Shown here piece by piece: positions 19,274-30,100 of a stretch of 64,000 nt of DNA. The position numbers and the translations under genes are program-made. The notes below the pieces were generated by a model. The model did no database searches and was not told where the DNA came from. It was given only the letters and a program-made list of their open reading frames with translations. The stretch is from Ramlibacter sp. Leaf400 (GTDB taxonomy: Bacteria > Pseudomonadota > Gammaproteobacteria > Burkholderiales > Burkholderiaceae_C): the NCBI RefSeq assembly GCF_001424545.1, contig NZ_LMQL01000008.1, forward strand, positions 248,001 to 312,000, given 5' to 3'. Position 1 is the stretch's first letter, and every line of letters begins with the position of its first letter.

Positions 19274-20781
19274 CCCTGTCCTCCTCTCTTCGTCGCGCAA
19301 CCACCGCCACCCTGGCGGCGGCGATGCTCGCGTCCACCATCCCCGCCGCCGCCCAACTCCCCACCCTGGGCGACGGCAGCGAGATGAGCAGCTCGGCCGA
19401 GCGCCGCCTCGGCGAGAAGATCGCGCGCGAGCTCTACCGGGATCCCGACTACATCGACGACCCGGTGCTGGTCGAGTACGTGCGTGGCATCTGGGAACCG
19501 CTGCTGCAGGCCGCGCGCGCGCGCGGCGAGCTCACGTCGGAGCTGGACGAGCGTTTCGCCTGGCAGGTGCTGCTGGGCAAGGACCGCAGCGTCAACGCGT
19601 TCGCCCTGCCGGGCGGCTGGCTGGGGCTGCACCTGGGCCTGGTGAGCGTCACCACCAGCCGCGATGAGCTCGCGTCGGTGCTGGCGCACGAGCTCAGCCA
19701 CGTGACGCAGCGCCACATCTCGCGGCTGGTGACACAGGAAAAGCGCCAGGCGCCGCTGATGATCGCGGCCATGATCCTGGGCGCGCTGGCGGCCCGCAAG
19801 AACTCGGACGCCGCCAATGCCGTCATGAGCGGCGGCCAGGCCATGGCGGTGCAGAACCAGCTCAATTTCTCGCGCGAGATGGAGCGGGAGGCCGACCGCG
19901 TGGGCTACGGGGTGCTGACGCAGGCCGGCTTCGAGCCCGCGGGGTTCGCCAGCATGTTCGAGAAGCTTCAGCAGGCCTCGCGCCTGAACGACAACGGCAC
20001 CTACCCCTACCTGCGCACCCATCCGATGACCACCGAGCGCAGCGCCGACATGCAGGCGCGCTCGCAGCTCGTCGCGCGCGAGCGGATCGATGCCAACGCG
20101 CCGGCGGTGCTGGAGCATGCGTTGATGGCGGCCCGCGCACGGGCGCTGTCCAGCGTCGGCGTGGACGCCTTGCGTTCCCTGGTGAGCGAAGCCACCAGCC
20201 TGCAGGCCGGCGCGCCCGCGCTGCGCCGGGCCGCCACGCTGTACTCCGCCAGCCTGGCCGCCTCGCGGCTGCGCGATACCGGAACGGCCGTGATGTACGC
20301 GCAGCGCCTGGTCGACGAACAGCGCGACGCGCCCGCGGCCGCCCGGCAGGCCCGGCTGCTGCTGGCCGAAGTGGCATTGGCCGGCGGCCGCACCGAAAGG
20401 GCGCTGTCGCTGCTCGATGCCGCTTCGCGCTCGCGGCCCGAGCTGCTGCTGCGGTCGCAGGCGGGCATCGCGGCCGGCAATGCCAGCCAGGTGGCGCAAC
20501 TGTTGCAGGCCTGGGTGGCCACGCAGCCGCGCGACGCGTTCGCCTGGCAGGTGCTCGCCGCCGCCTACCACGCCCAGGGCCAGACGCTTCGCGCCGTGCG
20601 CGCCGAAGCCGAGATCCAGGTGGCGCAGCTCGACTACGCGGCGGCGGTGGACCGGCTCAAGGCGGCGCAGGACCTGGTGCGGCGTGGCGCCGCGGCCGGC
20701 GACCACATCGAGGCCTCGATCATCGACACCCGCACGCGGCAGGTGGAGTCACTTCTTCGGGAACAGGCGCTCGAGCGCTGA
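19270..20781 (+). CDS. Exported M48-family metalloprotease with TPR-like C-terminus (BepA-like)
   Basis: The 503-residue protein has a Sec signal peptide (about 1-28, ending AAAQ), an M48 zinc protease domain with HELSH (H140, E141, H144) and the third ligand Glu207 in SREMEREADRVGYG, then a helical C-terminal half (about 270-500) resembling TPR repeats. That is the layout of BepA/YfgC, a periplasmic protease and chaperone for outer-membrane protein (LptD, BAM) assembly. The only start that keeps the signal peptide whole is the TTG at 19270, overlapping the upstream stop; no ribosome site is visible, so translation probably depends on coupling. Its 3' end overlaps the convergent gene by 33 nt. 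Confidence 0.88.
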   Translation: MTLSSSLRRATTATLAAAMLASTIPAAAQLPTLGDGSEMSSSAERRLGEKIARELYRDPDYIDDPVLVEYVRGIWEPLLQAARARGELTSELDERFAWQVLLGKDRSVNAFALPGGWLGLHLGLVSVTTSRDELASVLAHELSHVTQRHISRLVTQEKRQAPLMIAAMILGALAARKNSDAANAVMSGGQAMAVQNQLNFSREMEREADRVGYGVLTQAGFEPAGFASMFEKLQQASRLNDNGTYPYLRTHPMTTERSADMQARSQLVARERIDANAPAVLEHALMAARARALSSVGVDALRSLVSEATSLQAGAPALRRAATLYSASLAASRLRDTGTAVMYAQRLVDEQRDAPAAARQARLLLAEVALAGGRTERALSLLDAASRSRPELLLRSQAGIAAGNASQVAQLLQAWVATQPRDAFAWQVLAAAYHAQGQTLRAVRAEAEIQVAQLDYAAAVDRLKAAQDLVRRGAAAGDHIEASIIDTRTRQVESLLREQALER

Positions 20782-21102
20782 ATCGATCACCACGCCGATG
20801 GCGGAGTAGATCAGCGAGCCCACCAGGGCCTGCAGGAAGCCCGGCACGTGGAAGCCTTCGAGGACCGTGGCGGCTGCCCAGAACATCAGGGCGTTGATCA
20901 CGAACAGGAACAGGCCCAGCGTCAGCACCGTCACCGGCAGCGTGAGCACCACCAGCACCGGTCGCACCACCATGTTGAACAGGCCGATGACGAAGGCGGC
21001 GATCAGCGCCGCGGTGAAGCTTTTCACCTCCACGCCGGTGTAGACGTAGGCGACGAAGACCAGCGCCATCGCGCTGAGGAGCCACTTGGTGATCAGCTTC
21101 AT
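20749..21102 (-). CDS. Phage-holin-4_2-like small membrane protein (chromosomal)
   Basis: A 117-residue protein with four hydrophobic helices (about 5-22, 30-52, 57-80, 88-110). MKLITKWLLSAMALVFVAYVY and GLFNMVVRPVLVVLTLP match the small family annotated as phage holin family 4_2, which is common in bacterial chromosomes without any prophage nearby. The function is unknown. The ATG at 21102 is chosen because the upstream extension has no conserved features. The 3' end overlaps the protease gene. Confidence 0.85.
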   Translation of the reverse strand: MKLITKWLLSAMALVFVAYVYTGVEVKSFTAALIAAFVIGLFNMVVRPVLVVLTLPVTVLTLGLFLFVINALMFWAAATVLEGFHVPGFLQALVGSLIYSAIGVVIDSALERLFPKK

Positions 21103-21181
21103 CGCCGGCGAGGATAGCATCGGCTCCCCGCTGCGCAGGCCTTCGGAGCCGGGGCTATCATCCCTGCCCCACCCCCCAGCC

Positions 21182-21619
21182 ATGGCCGGAATCCACATCA
21201 CCGACATCGAAGCCGCCATCAACCACTGGCGGGAGCGCCGGCCTTCGCCCGACGGCGTCACGCTGGCGCCGGAGCTGCGCGCGCTGGCCGAGGTCTACGC
21301 GCTGATGGTGTACTACCACGAGGACGAAGCCGACGAGCGCGGCTTCCCGCCCGAGGCCTACGCCGCGTGGAAGGCCTGGTACGACAGCACGCCCGACACG
21401 CCCTGCATCGCCATCTGCTCCACCAGCCAGGGCGACGAGGTCTGCAAGGGGTGCGGGCGCACCTTCGAGGAGGTGCAGCTGTGGCCCGAGATGAGCCCCG
21501 CGGCCAAGCGCCAGACCTGGCGCCGCATCACATTGGCGAGCGACGCCTGGCGCTTCAACCGCTACGCCGAACGGGCCGCCGAGAAGAAACCGGCGCAGCC
21601 GCCCCAAGGGCAGGGCTGA
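21182..21619 (+). CDS. DUF3717/DUF1289-type protein
   Basis: The 145-residue protein starts MAGIHITDIEAAINHWRE, typical of DUF3717 (small betaproteobacterial family), and continues into a cysteine-bearing segment CIAICSTSQGDEVCKGCGR, the pattern of DUF1289 (Cx3C...CxGCxR, probably metal binding), followed by EMSPAAKRQTWRRI. A single protein carrying both is therefore likely. No signal peptide. The next gene starts within the TGATG overlap, so the two are coupled. The function of either domain is unknown to me. Confidence 0.82.
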   Translation: MAGIHITDIEAAINHWRERRPSPDGVTLAPELRALAEVYALMVYYHEDEADERGFPPEAYAAWKAWYDSTPDTPCIAICSTSQGDEVCKGCGRTFEEVQLWPEMSPAAKRQTWRRITLASDAWRFNRYAERAAEKKPAQPPQGQG

Positions 21620-21921
21620 TGCTGCGCCTGGCCCGCGCTCCGAACATCGCGATCGCGACGCTGTGGGTCGACCTCTTGCGCCAGGCAGGCTTCGATGCCT
21701 CGCTCCAGCGCTATTTCCTGGGCGCCGCCGCCGGCGAACTGCCGCCGGACCAGTGCCTGCCCGAAGTCTGGATCGCCGACCGCTCGCAGGAGGCCGGCGC
21801 GCGCGAGCTGCTCGACCAGCTGCTGGCCACGCCGCAGCGCCGCTGGGCGTGCGCCTGCGGCGAGATCGTGGAAGGTGGTTTCGAGAGCTGCTGGAACTGC
21901 GGCCGGCCGATGCCGCCCTGA
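21619..21921 (+). CDS. DUF2007-like small protein with zinc-ribbon end
   Basis: A 100-residue protein whose first 75 residues (MLRLARAPNIAIATLWVDLLRQAGF...EVWIADRSQEAGARELLDQLL) match the DUF2007 pattern of a small ferredoxin-like signalling domain. The last 25 residues form a zinc ribbon, CACGEIVEGGFESCWNCGRP, with two CxC/CxxC knuckles. The ATG overlaps the upstream stop (TGATG). Its function is unknown; the metal-binding tail resembles that of its operon partner. Confidence 0.75.
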   Translation: MLRLARAPNIAIATLWVDLLRQAGFDASLQRYFLGAAAGELPPDQCLPEVWIADRSQEAGARELLDQLLATPQRRWACACGEIVEGGFESCWNCGRPMPP

Positions 21922-21925
21922 CGGT

Positions 21926-22486
21926 TCACTTCCAGCGAACCGGCTCGATGTCGACGCTGCCTTTGGCGCCCGAGAACATCAGCGTGCCCTCCTGGATCGT
22001 GGCCTGCAGCTGCATGGAGCGTTCGGCCAGCGCCGCCAGCGCCTGGGACGACACGGCGGGGATGCGCCAGACCTGCAGCCTCTCCAGCCGCGACAGCTTG
22101 CCTTCGATGCCGCGCCACCAGATCTCGGCCGAGTGCGAGAACGCGTAGACCAGCACCTTGTCCGCCTTCGAACAGGCGCGCACCAGGGGCTTGTCTTCCG
22201 GTTGCCCGACCTCCATCCACAGGCGCGTGCGGCCGGTGAAATCGCGCAGCGACACGTCGGGGTCGTCCGGGTCGGAGAGGCCCGCGCCGAAGGCGAGCGT
22301 GCCGTCGCCGCCGCATTCGGTCTGCAGCGAGTGGGCGTTGAGCGCCAGCGCCGCCAGCCGCACCATCATGCGTTCGTCGGTCTCGCTGGGATGGCGCGCC
22401 AGGGTGAGCGCGTGGTCGGCGTAGTAGCCGCGGTCGATGTCGGCGACCGCCAGCTGAGCCTTGAAGATGGTGGACTTGAGCGCCAC
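21926..22486 (-). CDS. yaeQ: YaeQ family protein
   Basis: The 186-residue product matches YaeQ over its whole length (E. coli protein about 181): starts MALKSTIFKAQLAVADIDRGYY, with HPSETDERMMVRLAALAL and LWMEVGQPEDKPLVRACSKAD. YaeQ has a PD-(D/E)XK nuclease-like fold; the activity is not established. The start codon is GTG at 22486. purB lies upstream on the same strand, separated by an 85-nt interval with a repeat-like element. Confidence 0.92.
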   Translation of the reverse strand: MALKSTIFKAQLAVADIDRGYYADHALTLARHPSETDERMMVRLAALALNAHSLQTECGGDGTLAFGAGLSDPDDPDVSLRDFTGRTRLWMEVGQPEDKPLVRACSKADKVLVYAFSHSAEIWWRGIEGKLSRLERLQVWRIPAVSSQALAALAERSMQLQATIQEGTLMFSGAKGSVDIEPVRWK

Positions 22487-22500
22487 GGTCCGACGACGGG

Positions 22501-22567
22501 CCGCCCCTAGGCGGACCAGCCCCCTCGGGGGGCAGCGACGACACGAAGTGCGCAGCGTGGGGGCACC
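22501..22567. repeat. GC-rich intergenic repeat-like element between purB and yaeQ
   Basis: The stretch contains CCCCCTCGGGGGG (22520-22532), able to form a tight hairpin, followed by a CAGCGACGACACGAAGTGC segment and a GTGGGGGC end. I recognise this arrangement as an abundant intergenic repeat type in Comamonadaceae genomes, but only one copy is seen here, so the call rests on memory and cannot be proved from the window. Confidence 0.45.
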
Positions 22568-22571
22568 ATGT

Positions 22572-24038
<1,467 letters not shown>

Positions 24039-24076
24039 CTAGAATCGGCCGCGTGCCCCCCAACAGCAAGAGTCCC

Positions 24077-24691
24077 ATGAAACTGATCGGAGCCGTGACC
24101 AGCCCTTACGTGCGCAAGGTGCGTGTCGTGATGGCCGAGAAGAAGCTGGACTATCAGTTCGTGCAGGAGGACGTGTGGTCGTCCGAGACCACGATCTCCG
24201 AATCCAATCCGCTGGGCAAGGTGCCCTGCCTGGTGATGGAAGGCGGCGAGGCGCTGTTCGATTCGCGCGTGATCGTCGAGTACCTGGACACGCTGTCGCC
24301 GGTGGGCAAGCTGATCCCCGCCGTCGGGCGCGAGCGCGCGGAAGTCAAGACCTGGGAGGCGCTGGCCGACGGCGTGCTGGACGCCGCGATCCTGGCCCGC
24401 CTGGAAAACAACTGGGCCGGCCGCAGCAAGGCGCAGCGCAGCCAGGCCTGGGTCGACCGCCAGATCGGCAAGGTCGAAGCCAGCCTCAAGGCCATGAGCC
24501 AGGGCCTGGGCGAGAAGCCCTTCTGCGCCGGCATCCACCTGAGCCTGGCCGACATCGCGGTCGGCTGTGCGCTGGGCTACCTCGACTTCCGCTTTCCGGA
24601 GATCGACTGGCGCACCGCCTATCCCAACCTGGAAAAGCTGGACGCCAAGCTGATGCAACGCACCAGCTTCCAGGACTCCAAGCCGGGCTGA
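24077..24691 (+). CDS. Glutathione S-transferase family protein
   Basis: The 204-residue protein has a thioredoxin-like N-terminal domain (MKLIGAVTSPYVRKVRVVMAE, NPLGKVPCL, FDSRVIVEYLD) that binds glutathione and an all-helical C-terminal domain with the SLADIAVG motif. The Ser9/Pro10 arrangement resembles the YibF-like bacterial GSTs. It is cytoplasmic and likely works in detoxification or thiol chemistry; the substrate cannot be assigned. It is a single-gene unit, with the possible -10 TAGAAT about 30 nt upstream. Confidence 0.9.
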   Translation: MKLIGAVTSPYVRKVRVVMAEKKLDYQFVQEDVWSSETTISESNPLGKVPCLVMEGGEALFDSRVIVEYLDTLSPVGKLIPAVGRERAEVKTWEALADGVLDAAILARLENNWAGRSKAQRSQAWVDRQIGKVEASLKAMSQGLGEKPFCAGIHLSLADIAVGCALGYLDFRFPEIDWRTAYPNLEKLDAKLMQRTSFQDSKPG

Positions 24692-25038
24692 CCGCCCGCG
24701 ATTTCCTTTCCCCCTGAGGGCGCCCGAGTCGCGCCCGCACGGCGCCTTCGCGCGCATTCCGCAAATGCAAGAGCCGACGAGGCGCGACCTTGCGGTCAGC
24801 GTCGCCGGCTCGGCCGGAATAAAAATGCTGCGAAGCGCCCCGGAACGAAGGAGGGAGGGAGGGAGGAGGAGAAGAGTCGCCCCAGGATTGCAGCCGGGCG
24901 TCATGCGCCCGGAAGGCTTCGCAGCAATAACTCAGAAAATTCTTGTGGAGCCCTGCTCCGTGCCCTTATGGACACGCCTGCCCGGCGGCCGGTTCCGCCG
25001 GGCAGGTCGGCATTTCGGTAAAGTTTTGTGAGTCCCGC
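24692..25038. other. 347-nt interval without a gene: purine tract and long hairpin
   Basis: No frame here has coding character. It holds a purine-rich tract with three GGGA repeats (about 24850-24872, plus strand) that could adopt a G-quadruplex-like form, and a large hairpin at its right end (listed separately). The flanking genes converge, so it is a shared 3' region. Confidence 0.6.
24977..25006. terminator. 12-bp perfect hairpin between convergent genes, possible bidirectional terminator
   Basis: CCTGCCCGGCGG (24977-24988) pairs perfectly with CCGCCGGGCAGG (24995-25006) across a 6-nt loop. There is no real T run on either side, so it is not a canonical terminator. It lies 33 nt beyond the glutathione peroxidase stop and could still end or stabilise transcripts from that gene. 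Confidence 0.45.
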
Positions 25039-25617
25039 TCAGGGCGGGCCCAGCAGTTTCTCGATCTGCCCGACCAGCGCCTTGTCCTGCGGCGTCGTGA
25101 GGCTCGAGTACTGGGCGACCACGGTCCCGTCGCGGGCGATGAGGTACTTGTGGAAATTCCAGCGCGGCGCCTGGCCGGTGCGCGACGCCAGTTCCCGGAA
25201 CAGCGGATTGGCATCGCCGCCCCGCACGGCGCTCTTGGCGAACATCGGGAATTTCACGCCGAAGGTGCTCTCGCAAAAGTCCGCGATCTCCTGGTTGCTG
25301 CCGCGCTCCTGGGCGAAGTCGTTGGACGGGAAGCCCAGCACCACCAGGCCACGGCCGCGGTAGCGGCCGTACAGATCCTCCAGTCCCTGGTACTGCGGCG
25401 TGAAGCCGCAGTAGCTCGCGGTGTTGACCACCAGCAGCACCTTGCCGGCGTACTGGCACAGCGACTGCGGTTTCTCGTCCTGCAGCCTGGGGAACTGCTG
25501 GTTCAGCAGTGCGGGGCACGCACTCGTGGCGGTCGTCGGCGCTGCCTGCGCGAAGGACCACGAGGGCAGCGCCGCCGCGGCAGCGAGGGCGAGGCACAAG
25601 GCCGGGGTACGGTGCAT
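25039..25617 (-). CDS. Exported glutathione peroxidase-like thiol peroxidase
   Basis: The 192-residue protein has an N-terminal signal peptide (MHRTPALCLALAAAAALPSWSFAQA), so it is predicted periplasmic, unlike the usual cytoplasmic BtuE/Gpx. The core carries the Gpx signature NTASYCGFTPQY with the peroxidatic Cys70, the GFPSNDFAQE motif and WNFHKYLI with the catalytic Trp-Asn. A second cysteine in EIADFCEST may be the resolving residue, making it thioredoxin-type rather than truly glutathione-dependent. The ATG at 25617 is chosen for the signal peptide. It is transcribed convergently to the GST gene. Confidence 0.9.
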   Translation of the reverse strand: MHRTPALCLALAAAAALPSWSFAQAAPTTATSACPALLNQQFPRLQDEKPQSLCQYAGKVLLVVNTASYCGFTPQYQGLEDLYGRYRGRGLVVLGFPSNDFAQERGSNQEIADFCESTFGVKFPMFAKSAVRGGDANPLFRELASRTGQAPRWNFHKYLIARDGTVVAQYSSLTTPQDKALVGQIEKLLGPP

Positions 25618-25786
25618 GGGAGACCTCGCAAAACGAGTGGTGGCTGATTCTGCGGCAGGCAGCGCGGCCGCGCCGGGTTGTAGGCGCCCAACCCGAATGG
25701 CCGCACGAATGCTGCGCGAGATCAAGGCCGTGTAAGCGTTCCTTCACCGGCGCCGCTTAAAATTCGGGCAACCAAGAGACACTTTT

Positions 25787-26650
25787 ATGCTTTATCCCGA
25801 ATTGTTCAAGCAGCTCGAGTCCGTGCGATGGGACATGGACAAGGACATTCCCTGGGACAAGTTCGACGCTTCCAAGCTGTCCGACGAGCAGGCCCAGACC
25901 ATCAAGATGAATGCGATCACCGAGTGGTCGGCCCTGCCCGCCACCGAGATGTTCCTGCGCGACAACCGCGACGACAGCGACTTCTCCGCTTTCATGTCGA
26001 TCTGGTTCTTCGAGGAGCAGAAGCACTCGCTGGTGCTGATCGAGTACCTCAAGCGCTTCCGTCCCGACCTGGTGCCCACCGAGGAGGAGCTGCACGAGGT
26101 GCGCTTCGAATTCGAGCCGGCACCGGCTCTCGAGACGCTGATGCTGCACTTTTGCGGAGAGATCCGCCTGAACCACTGGTACCGCCGGGCCAGCGAGTGG
26201 CACACCGAGCCGGTCATCAAGCACATCTACCAGACGCTCAGCCAGGACGAGGCGCGCCACGGTGGCGCCTACCTGCGCTACATGAAGCGCGCCATCGCCA
26301 AGTTCGGCAACGAGGCCAAGGCCGCGTTCGCCAAGGTCGGCGTGCTGATGGCCAGTGCGCGCCGCACGGCGCAGGCCCTGCACCCCACCAACCTGCACGT
26401 GAACAAGACCCTGTTCCCGCGCGACACCATCCAGAGCCGGCTGCCCAACCCCGAGTGGCTGGAGCACTGGCTGGACACGCAGATCAAGTTCGATGCGGTG
26501 TGGGAGACCAAGGTGGTCGAGCGCATCCTGCACAACATGAGCCTGCTGATGAACCGCAGCTTCAAGAGCGTCCAGGAGCTCAATCGCTACCGCAAGGAAG
26601 TGACGGCCACGCTCACCCCGGGCGGCACGCCGACCCCCACCACGGCCTGA
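25787..26650 (+). CDS. Ferritin-like diiron-domain protein
   Basis: This 287-residue soluble protein is mainly helical and has two ExxH metal motifs, FFEEQKH (E77, H80) and QDEARH (E155, H158), plus other Glu residues in helices, as in ferritin-like and acyl-ACP-desaturase-like diiron proteins. The reaction is unknown. The ATG at 25787 follows a CAAGAGA stretch. The next gene begins in a TGATG overlap, so this gene is translationally coupled to an LPS heptose gene, though the relation may be accidental. An oxygenase or desaturase role is possible but unproven. Confidence 0.8.
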   Translation: MLYPELFKQLESVRWDMDKDIPWDKFDASKLSDEQAQTIKMNAITEWSALPATEMFLRDNRDDSDFSAFMSIWFFEEQKHSLVLIEYLKRFRPDLVPTEEELHEVRFEFEPAPALETLMLHFCGEIRLNHWYRRASEWHTEPVIKHIYQTLSQDEARHGGAYLRYMKRAIAKFGNEAKAAFAKVGVLMASARRTAQALHPTNLHVNKTLFPRDTIQSRLPNPEWLEHWLDTQIKFDAVWETKVVERILHNMSLLMNRSFKSVQELNRYRKEVTATLTPGGTPTPTTA

Positions 26651-27138
26651 TGGCCCCCGCCGCGGCGCCCGAGTTCCTGCGCAAGATCGTCTCGCGCGAG
26701 CAGGCGCCCCAGGCGCTGGCCGCGCTGGCCCAACCGGTGGTCTTCACCAACGGCGTCTTCGACGTGCTGCATCGCGGCCACGTCACCTACCTGGCGCAGG
26801 CCCGCGCGCTCGGGGCCAGCCTGGTGGTGGCGCTCAACACCGATGCTTCGGCCCGCCGTCTCGGCAAGGGCCCGGACCGTCCCCTCAACGGCGAGCAGGA
26901 CCGCGCGATCATGATGGCCGCGCTGGGCAGCGTCGACCTGGTCACCTGGTTCGACGAGGACACGCCGGTCCAGCTGCTGGCCGAGCTGCGCCCCGCCATC
27001 TACGTCAAGGGCGGCGACTACGACATGGCCAGGCTGCCCGAAACGCCGCTGGTGCAGGGCTGGGGCGGCCGGGCGGTGGCGCTGCCGTTCGTGGACGGGT
27101 ATTCCACAACGGCGTTCGTTCGAAAGATCCGGGGCTGA
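26650..27138 (+). CDS. rfaE2: D-glycero-beta-D-manno-heptose 1-phosphate adenylyltransferase (stand-alone)
   Basis: The 162-residue protein is a cytidylyltransferase-fold enzyme with FTNGVFDVLHRGHVTYL (HxGH) near residues 32-48, LNTDASARRLGKGP and YVKGGDYDM. It corresponds to the C-terminal half of E. coli HldE and makes ADP-heptose for the inner LPS core. The kinase half (rfaE1/hldA) is not in the window, so the activities are split here, as is usual in betaproteobacteria. It starts in the TGATG overlap at 26650. Confidence 0.93.
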   Translation: MAPAAAPEFLRKIVSREQAPQALAALAQPVVFTNGVFDVLHRGHVTYLAQARALGASLVVALNTDASARRLGKGPDRPLNGEQDRAIMMAALGSVDLVTWFDEDTPVQLLAELRPAIYVKGGDYDMARLPETPLVQGWGGRAVALPFVDGYSTTAFVRKIRG

Positions 27139-27193
27139 AAGCGGGCGCCCGGGCGCGCCTCCAACCCATCCCGCCCCCGGAGGGGGAGAGTCC

Positions 27194-30100
27194 TCAGCGC
27201 GGAGTGGATTCGGCGGGTTGCGCGGGCGGATGCCGGCGCAGTTTGCGCACGATCTTGCGGATCAGCCCTTCCACGTCGTCCACCACGGTGAACACCACCG
27301 GGATCACCAGCAGGCTCAGCACGGTCGACGTGATCAGCCCGCCGATCACCGCGATCGACATCGGCGAGCGGAAGCTCGCATCCGCGGCCCCCAGCCCGAT
27401 CGCGATCGGCAGCATGCCCGCGCCCATGGCGATGGTGGTCATGATGATCGGCCGCGCGCGCTTGTGGCACGCATCCATCAGCGCCTCGAAGCGGCTCAGG
27501 CCCTGCTGCCGCGCGACGATGGCGTATTCCACCAGCAGGATCGAGTTCTTGGTCGCGATGCCCATCAGCATGATCAGCCCGATCAGCGAAGGCATGGAAA
27601 AACTCTTCTGCGCCAGCAGCAGGCCGACGAAGGCGCCGCCCAGCGACAGCGGCAGCGCCGCCAGGATGGTCACCGGGTGGAGGAAATCCTTGAACAGCAG
27701 CACCAGCACGATGTAGATGCACAGCACGCCGGTGAGCATCGCCAGCCCGAAGCTGGCGAACAGCTCGCCCATCACCTCGGCGTCCCCGATGGTGACCTGG
27801 CGCACGCCGGCCGGCAGGTTGCGGATCGAGGGCAGCTGCTCCACCTGGGCCGCCACGTCGCCCAGCGGAAGGCCCGACAGCTCCACCTCGAAGTTGATGT
27901 TGCGCGAGCGGTCGTAGCGGTCGATCACGGCCGGCCCGCCCGTCAGCTCCAGCGTCGCCACCTGCCCCAGCATCACCGGCCCGCGCGCGCCGGGCACGGT
28001 CAGCCGCTCCAGCGCCGACAGGTCCTGCCGCGCCTCGTCCTGCAGGCGCACCACGATCGGCACCTGCCGCTGCGAGAGATTGAGTTTGGGCAGGGAGACG
28101 TCGTAGTCGCCCACGGTCGCGATGCGCAGCGTCTCGCCGATCGCCGCACTCGTCACGCCCAGGTCGGCCGCGCGGGTGAAGTCGGGCCGCACGGCGATCT
28201 CGGGCCGCACCAGGCTGGCGGTGGAAGCGATGCTGCCCAGGCCCGGGATGGTCCGCAGGTCCTTCTCCACCGCGAGCGCCGCCGCCTGCAGCGCCTGCGG
28301 GTCCTCGCCGGTCAGCACCAGGATGTACTTCTCGCCCGAGCCGCCCAGGCCGACCTTGCTGCGCACGCCCGGCAGCTCCTGCAGCGCGACGCGGATCTGG
28401 TTCTCGATCGGCTGCTTGCGCGGACGCTCGCCGCGCTCGGCCAGCAGGATGGTGAGCGTGGCCTTGCGCACCTCGGCCTGGCCGCTGCCGCTGAACGGAT
28501 CGGTTCCGGCGCTGCCGCCGCCGATGGTGGTGTAGACGCTTTCCACGTGGTCGACCTTGCCCACCAGCAGGCGCGCCTGTTCGGCGGCGCTGCGGGTCTG
28601 CTCCAGCGTGGAGCCGGGCGGCAGCTCCAGGTAGACCTGGGTCTGCGAGTTGTCGTCCGGCGGGATGAAGCCGGTGGGCAGCAGCGGAATCAGCGCCAGC
28701 GAGCCGACGAAGAAGGCCGCCGACATCAGCACGGTGGCCAGGCGGTGCCGCAGGCTCCAGTTCACGGCGCGCAGGTAGATGCGCATCCACAGCGGGTCGC
28801 CGTGCGGGGCCGGGGATGGCTTGAGCAGGTAGGCCGCCATCATCGGCGTGAGCACGCGCGCCACCACCAGCGAAGCGAACACCGCCAGCGCGGCGGTCCA
28901 GCCGAACTGCTTGAAGAACTTGCCGGCGATGCCGCTCATGAAAGCCGTGGGCAGGAACACCGCGATCAGCGTGAAGGTGGTGGCGATCACCGCCAGCCCG
29001 ATCTCGTCGGCCGCCTCCATCGCCGCCTGGTAGGGGGTCTTGCCCATCTGCACGTGGCGCACGATGTTCTCGACTTCCACGATGGCGTCGTCGACCAGGA
29101 TGCCCACCACCAGCGAGAGCGCGAGCAGCGTCACCACGTTGATCGAGAAGCCCAGCAGGTACATGCCCAGGAAGGCCGGGATCACCGACATCGGCAGCGC
29201 CACCGCCGACACGAACGTGGCCCGCCAGTCGCGCAGGAACAGCCACACCACCAGCACCGCCAGCAGCGCGCCCTCGTACAGCAGGTGCAGCGAGCCGTCG
29301 TACTCCTCCTGCACCGGCGTCACGAAGTCGAAGGCCTGCGTGAGCTGGATGTGCGGGTGCGCGGCCTTCAGTTCCTCCAGCGCGGCGCGGATGCCGCCGC
29401 CGACCTCCACTTCGCTCTCGCCGCGGCTGCGCGAGACCTCGAAGCCCACCACCGGCTTGCCGTCCAGCAGCGCGGCCGAGCGCGGCTCGGCCGTGGTGTC
29501 GCTCACGGTGGCCACGTCGCGCAGCTTCATGCTGCGCCCGCTGGCCAGCGTGATGTCGATCTCGCCGATCTCGCGCGCGGTCTTGACGGTGGCCAGCGTG
29601 CGCACCGGCTGTTCGCCGTCGCCCAGGTCGAGCCGGCCGCCGGCGCTCTCGGTCTGCACCTGGCGCAGCTGGCGCGACACGTCGGCCGCGGTGGCGCCCA
29701 GGGCCTGCAGCTTCTGCGCGTCGATGGCGACGCGGATCTCGCGCGTCACGCCGCCGACGCGGTTGACGGCGCCCACGCCCTTGACCGCCAGCAGCTTGCG
29801 CGAGACCTCGTTGTCGACGAACCAGGACAGCCCCTCGTCGTCCAGCCGCGATGAGGCGATGGTGTAGGCCAGCACCGGCTGGCCGGCCAGGTCGAGCTTG
29901 GAGACGATGGGATCGCGCAGGTCCGCCGGCAGGTCGGCGCGCACGCGCGAGACCGCCGAGCGCACGTCGTCCACGGCCTCCTGCACCGGCTTTTCCAGCC
30001 GGAACTCCACGGTGACGCTGACGCCGCCGTCCTGCACCTTCGTCATGATGTGCTTGACGCCCTGCACGGTGGCGAGGGAGTTCTCGAGCTTGCGCGCGAC

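Noticed and set aside
20749..21102. Possible prophage remnant suggested by a phage-holin-like gene
   Set aside because: No integrase, capsid, lysis or attachment sequences are nearby; the family is common in chromosomes.
27145..27156. 12-bp palindrome GCGCCCGGGCGC after rfaE2
   Set aside because: Short, GC-only symmetry is expected by chance at this base composition, and no T run follows.
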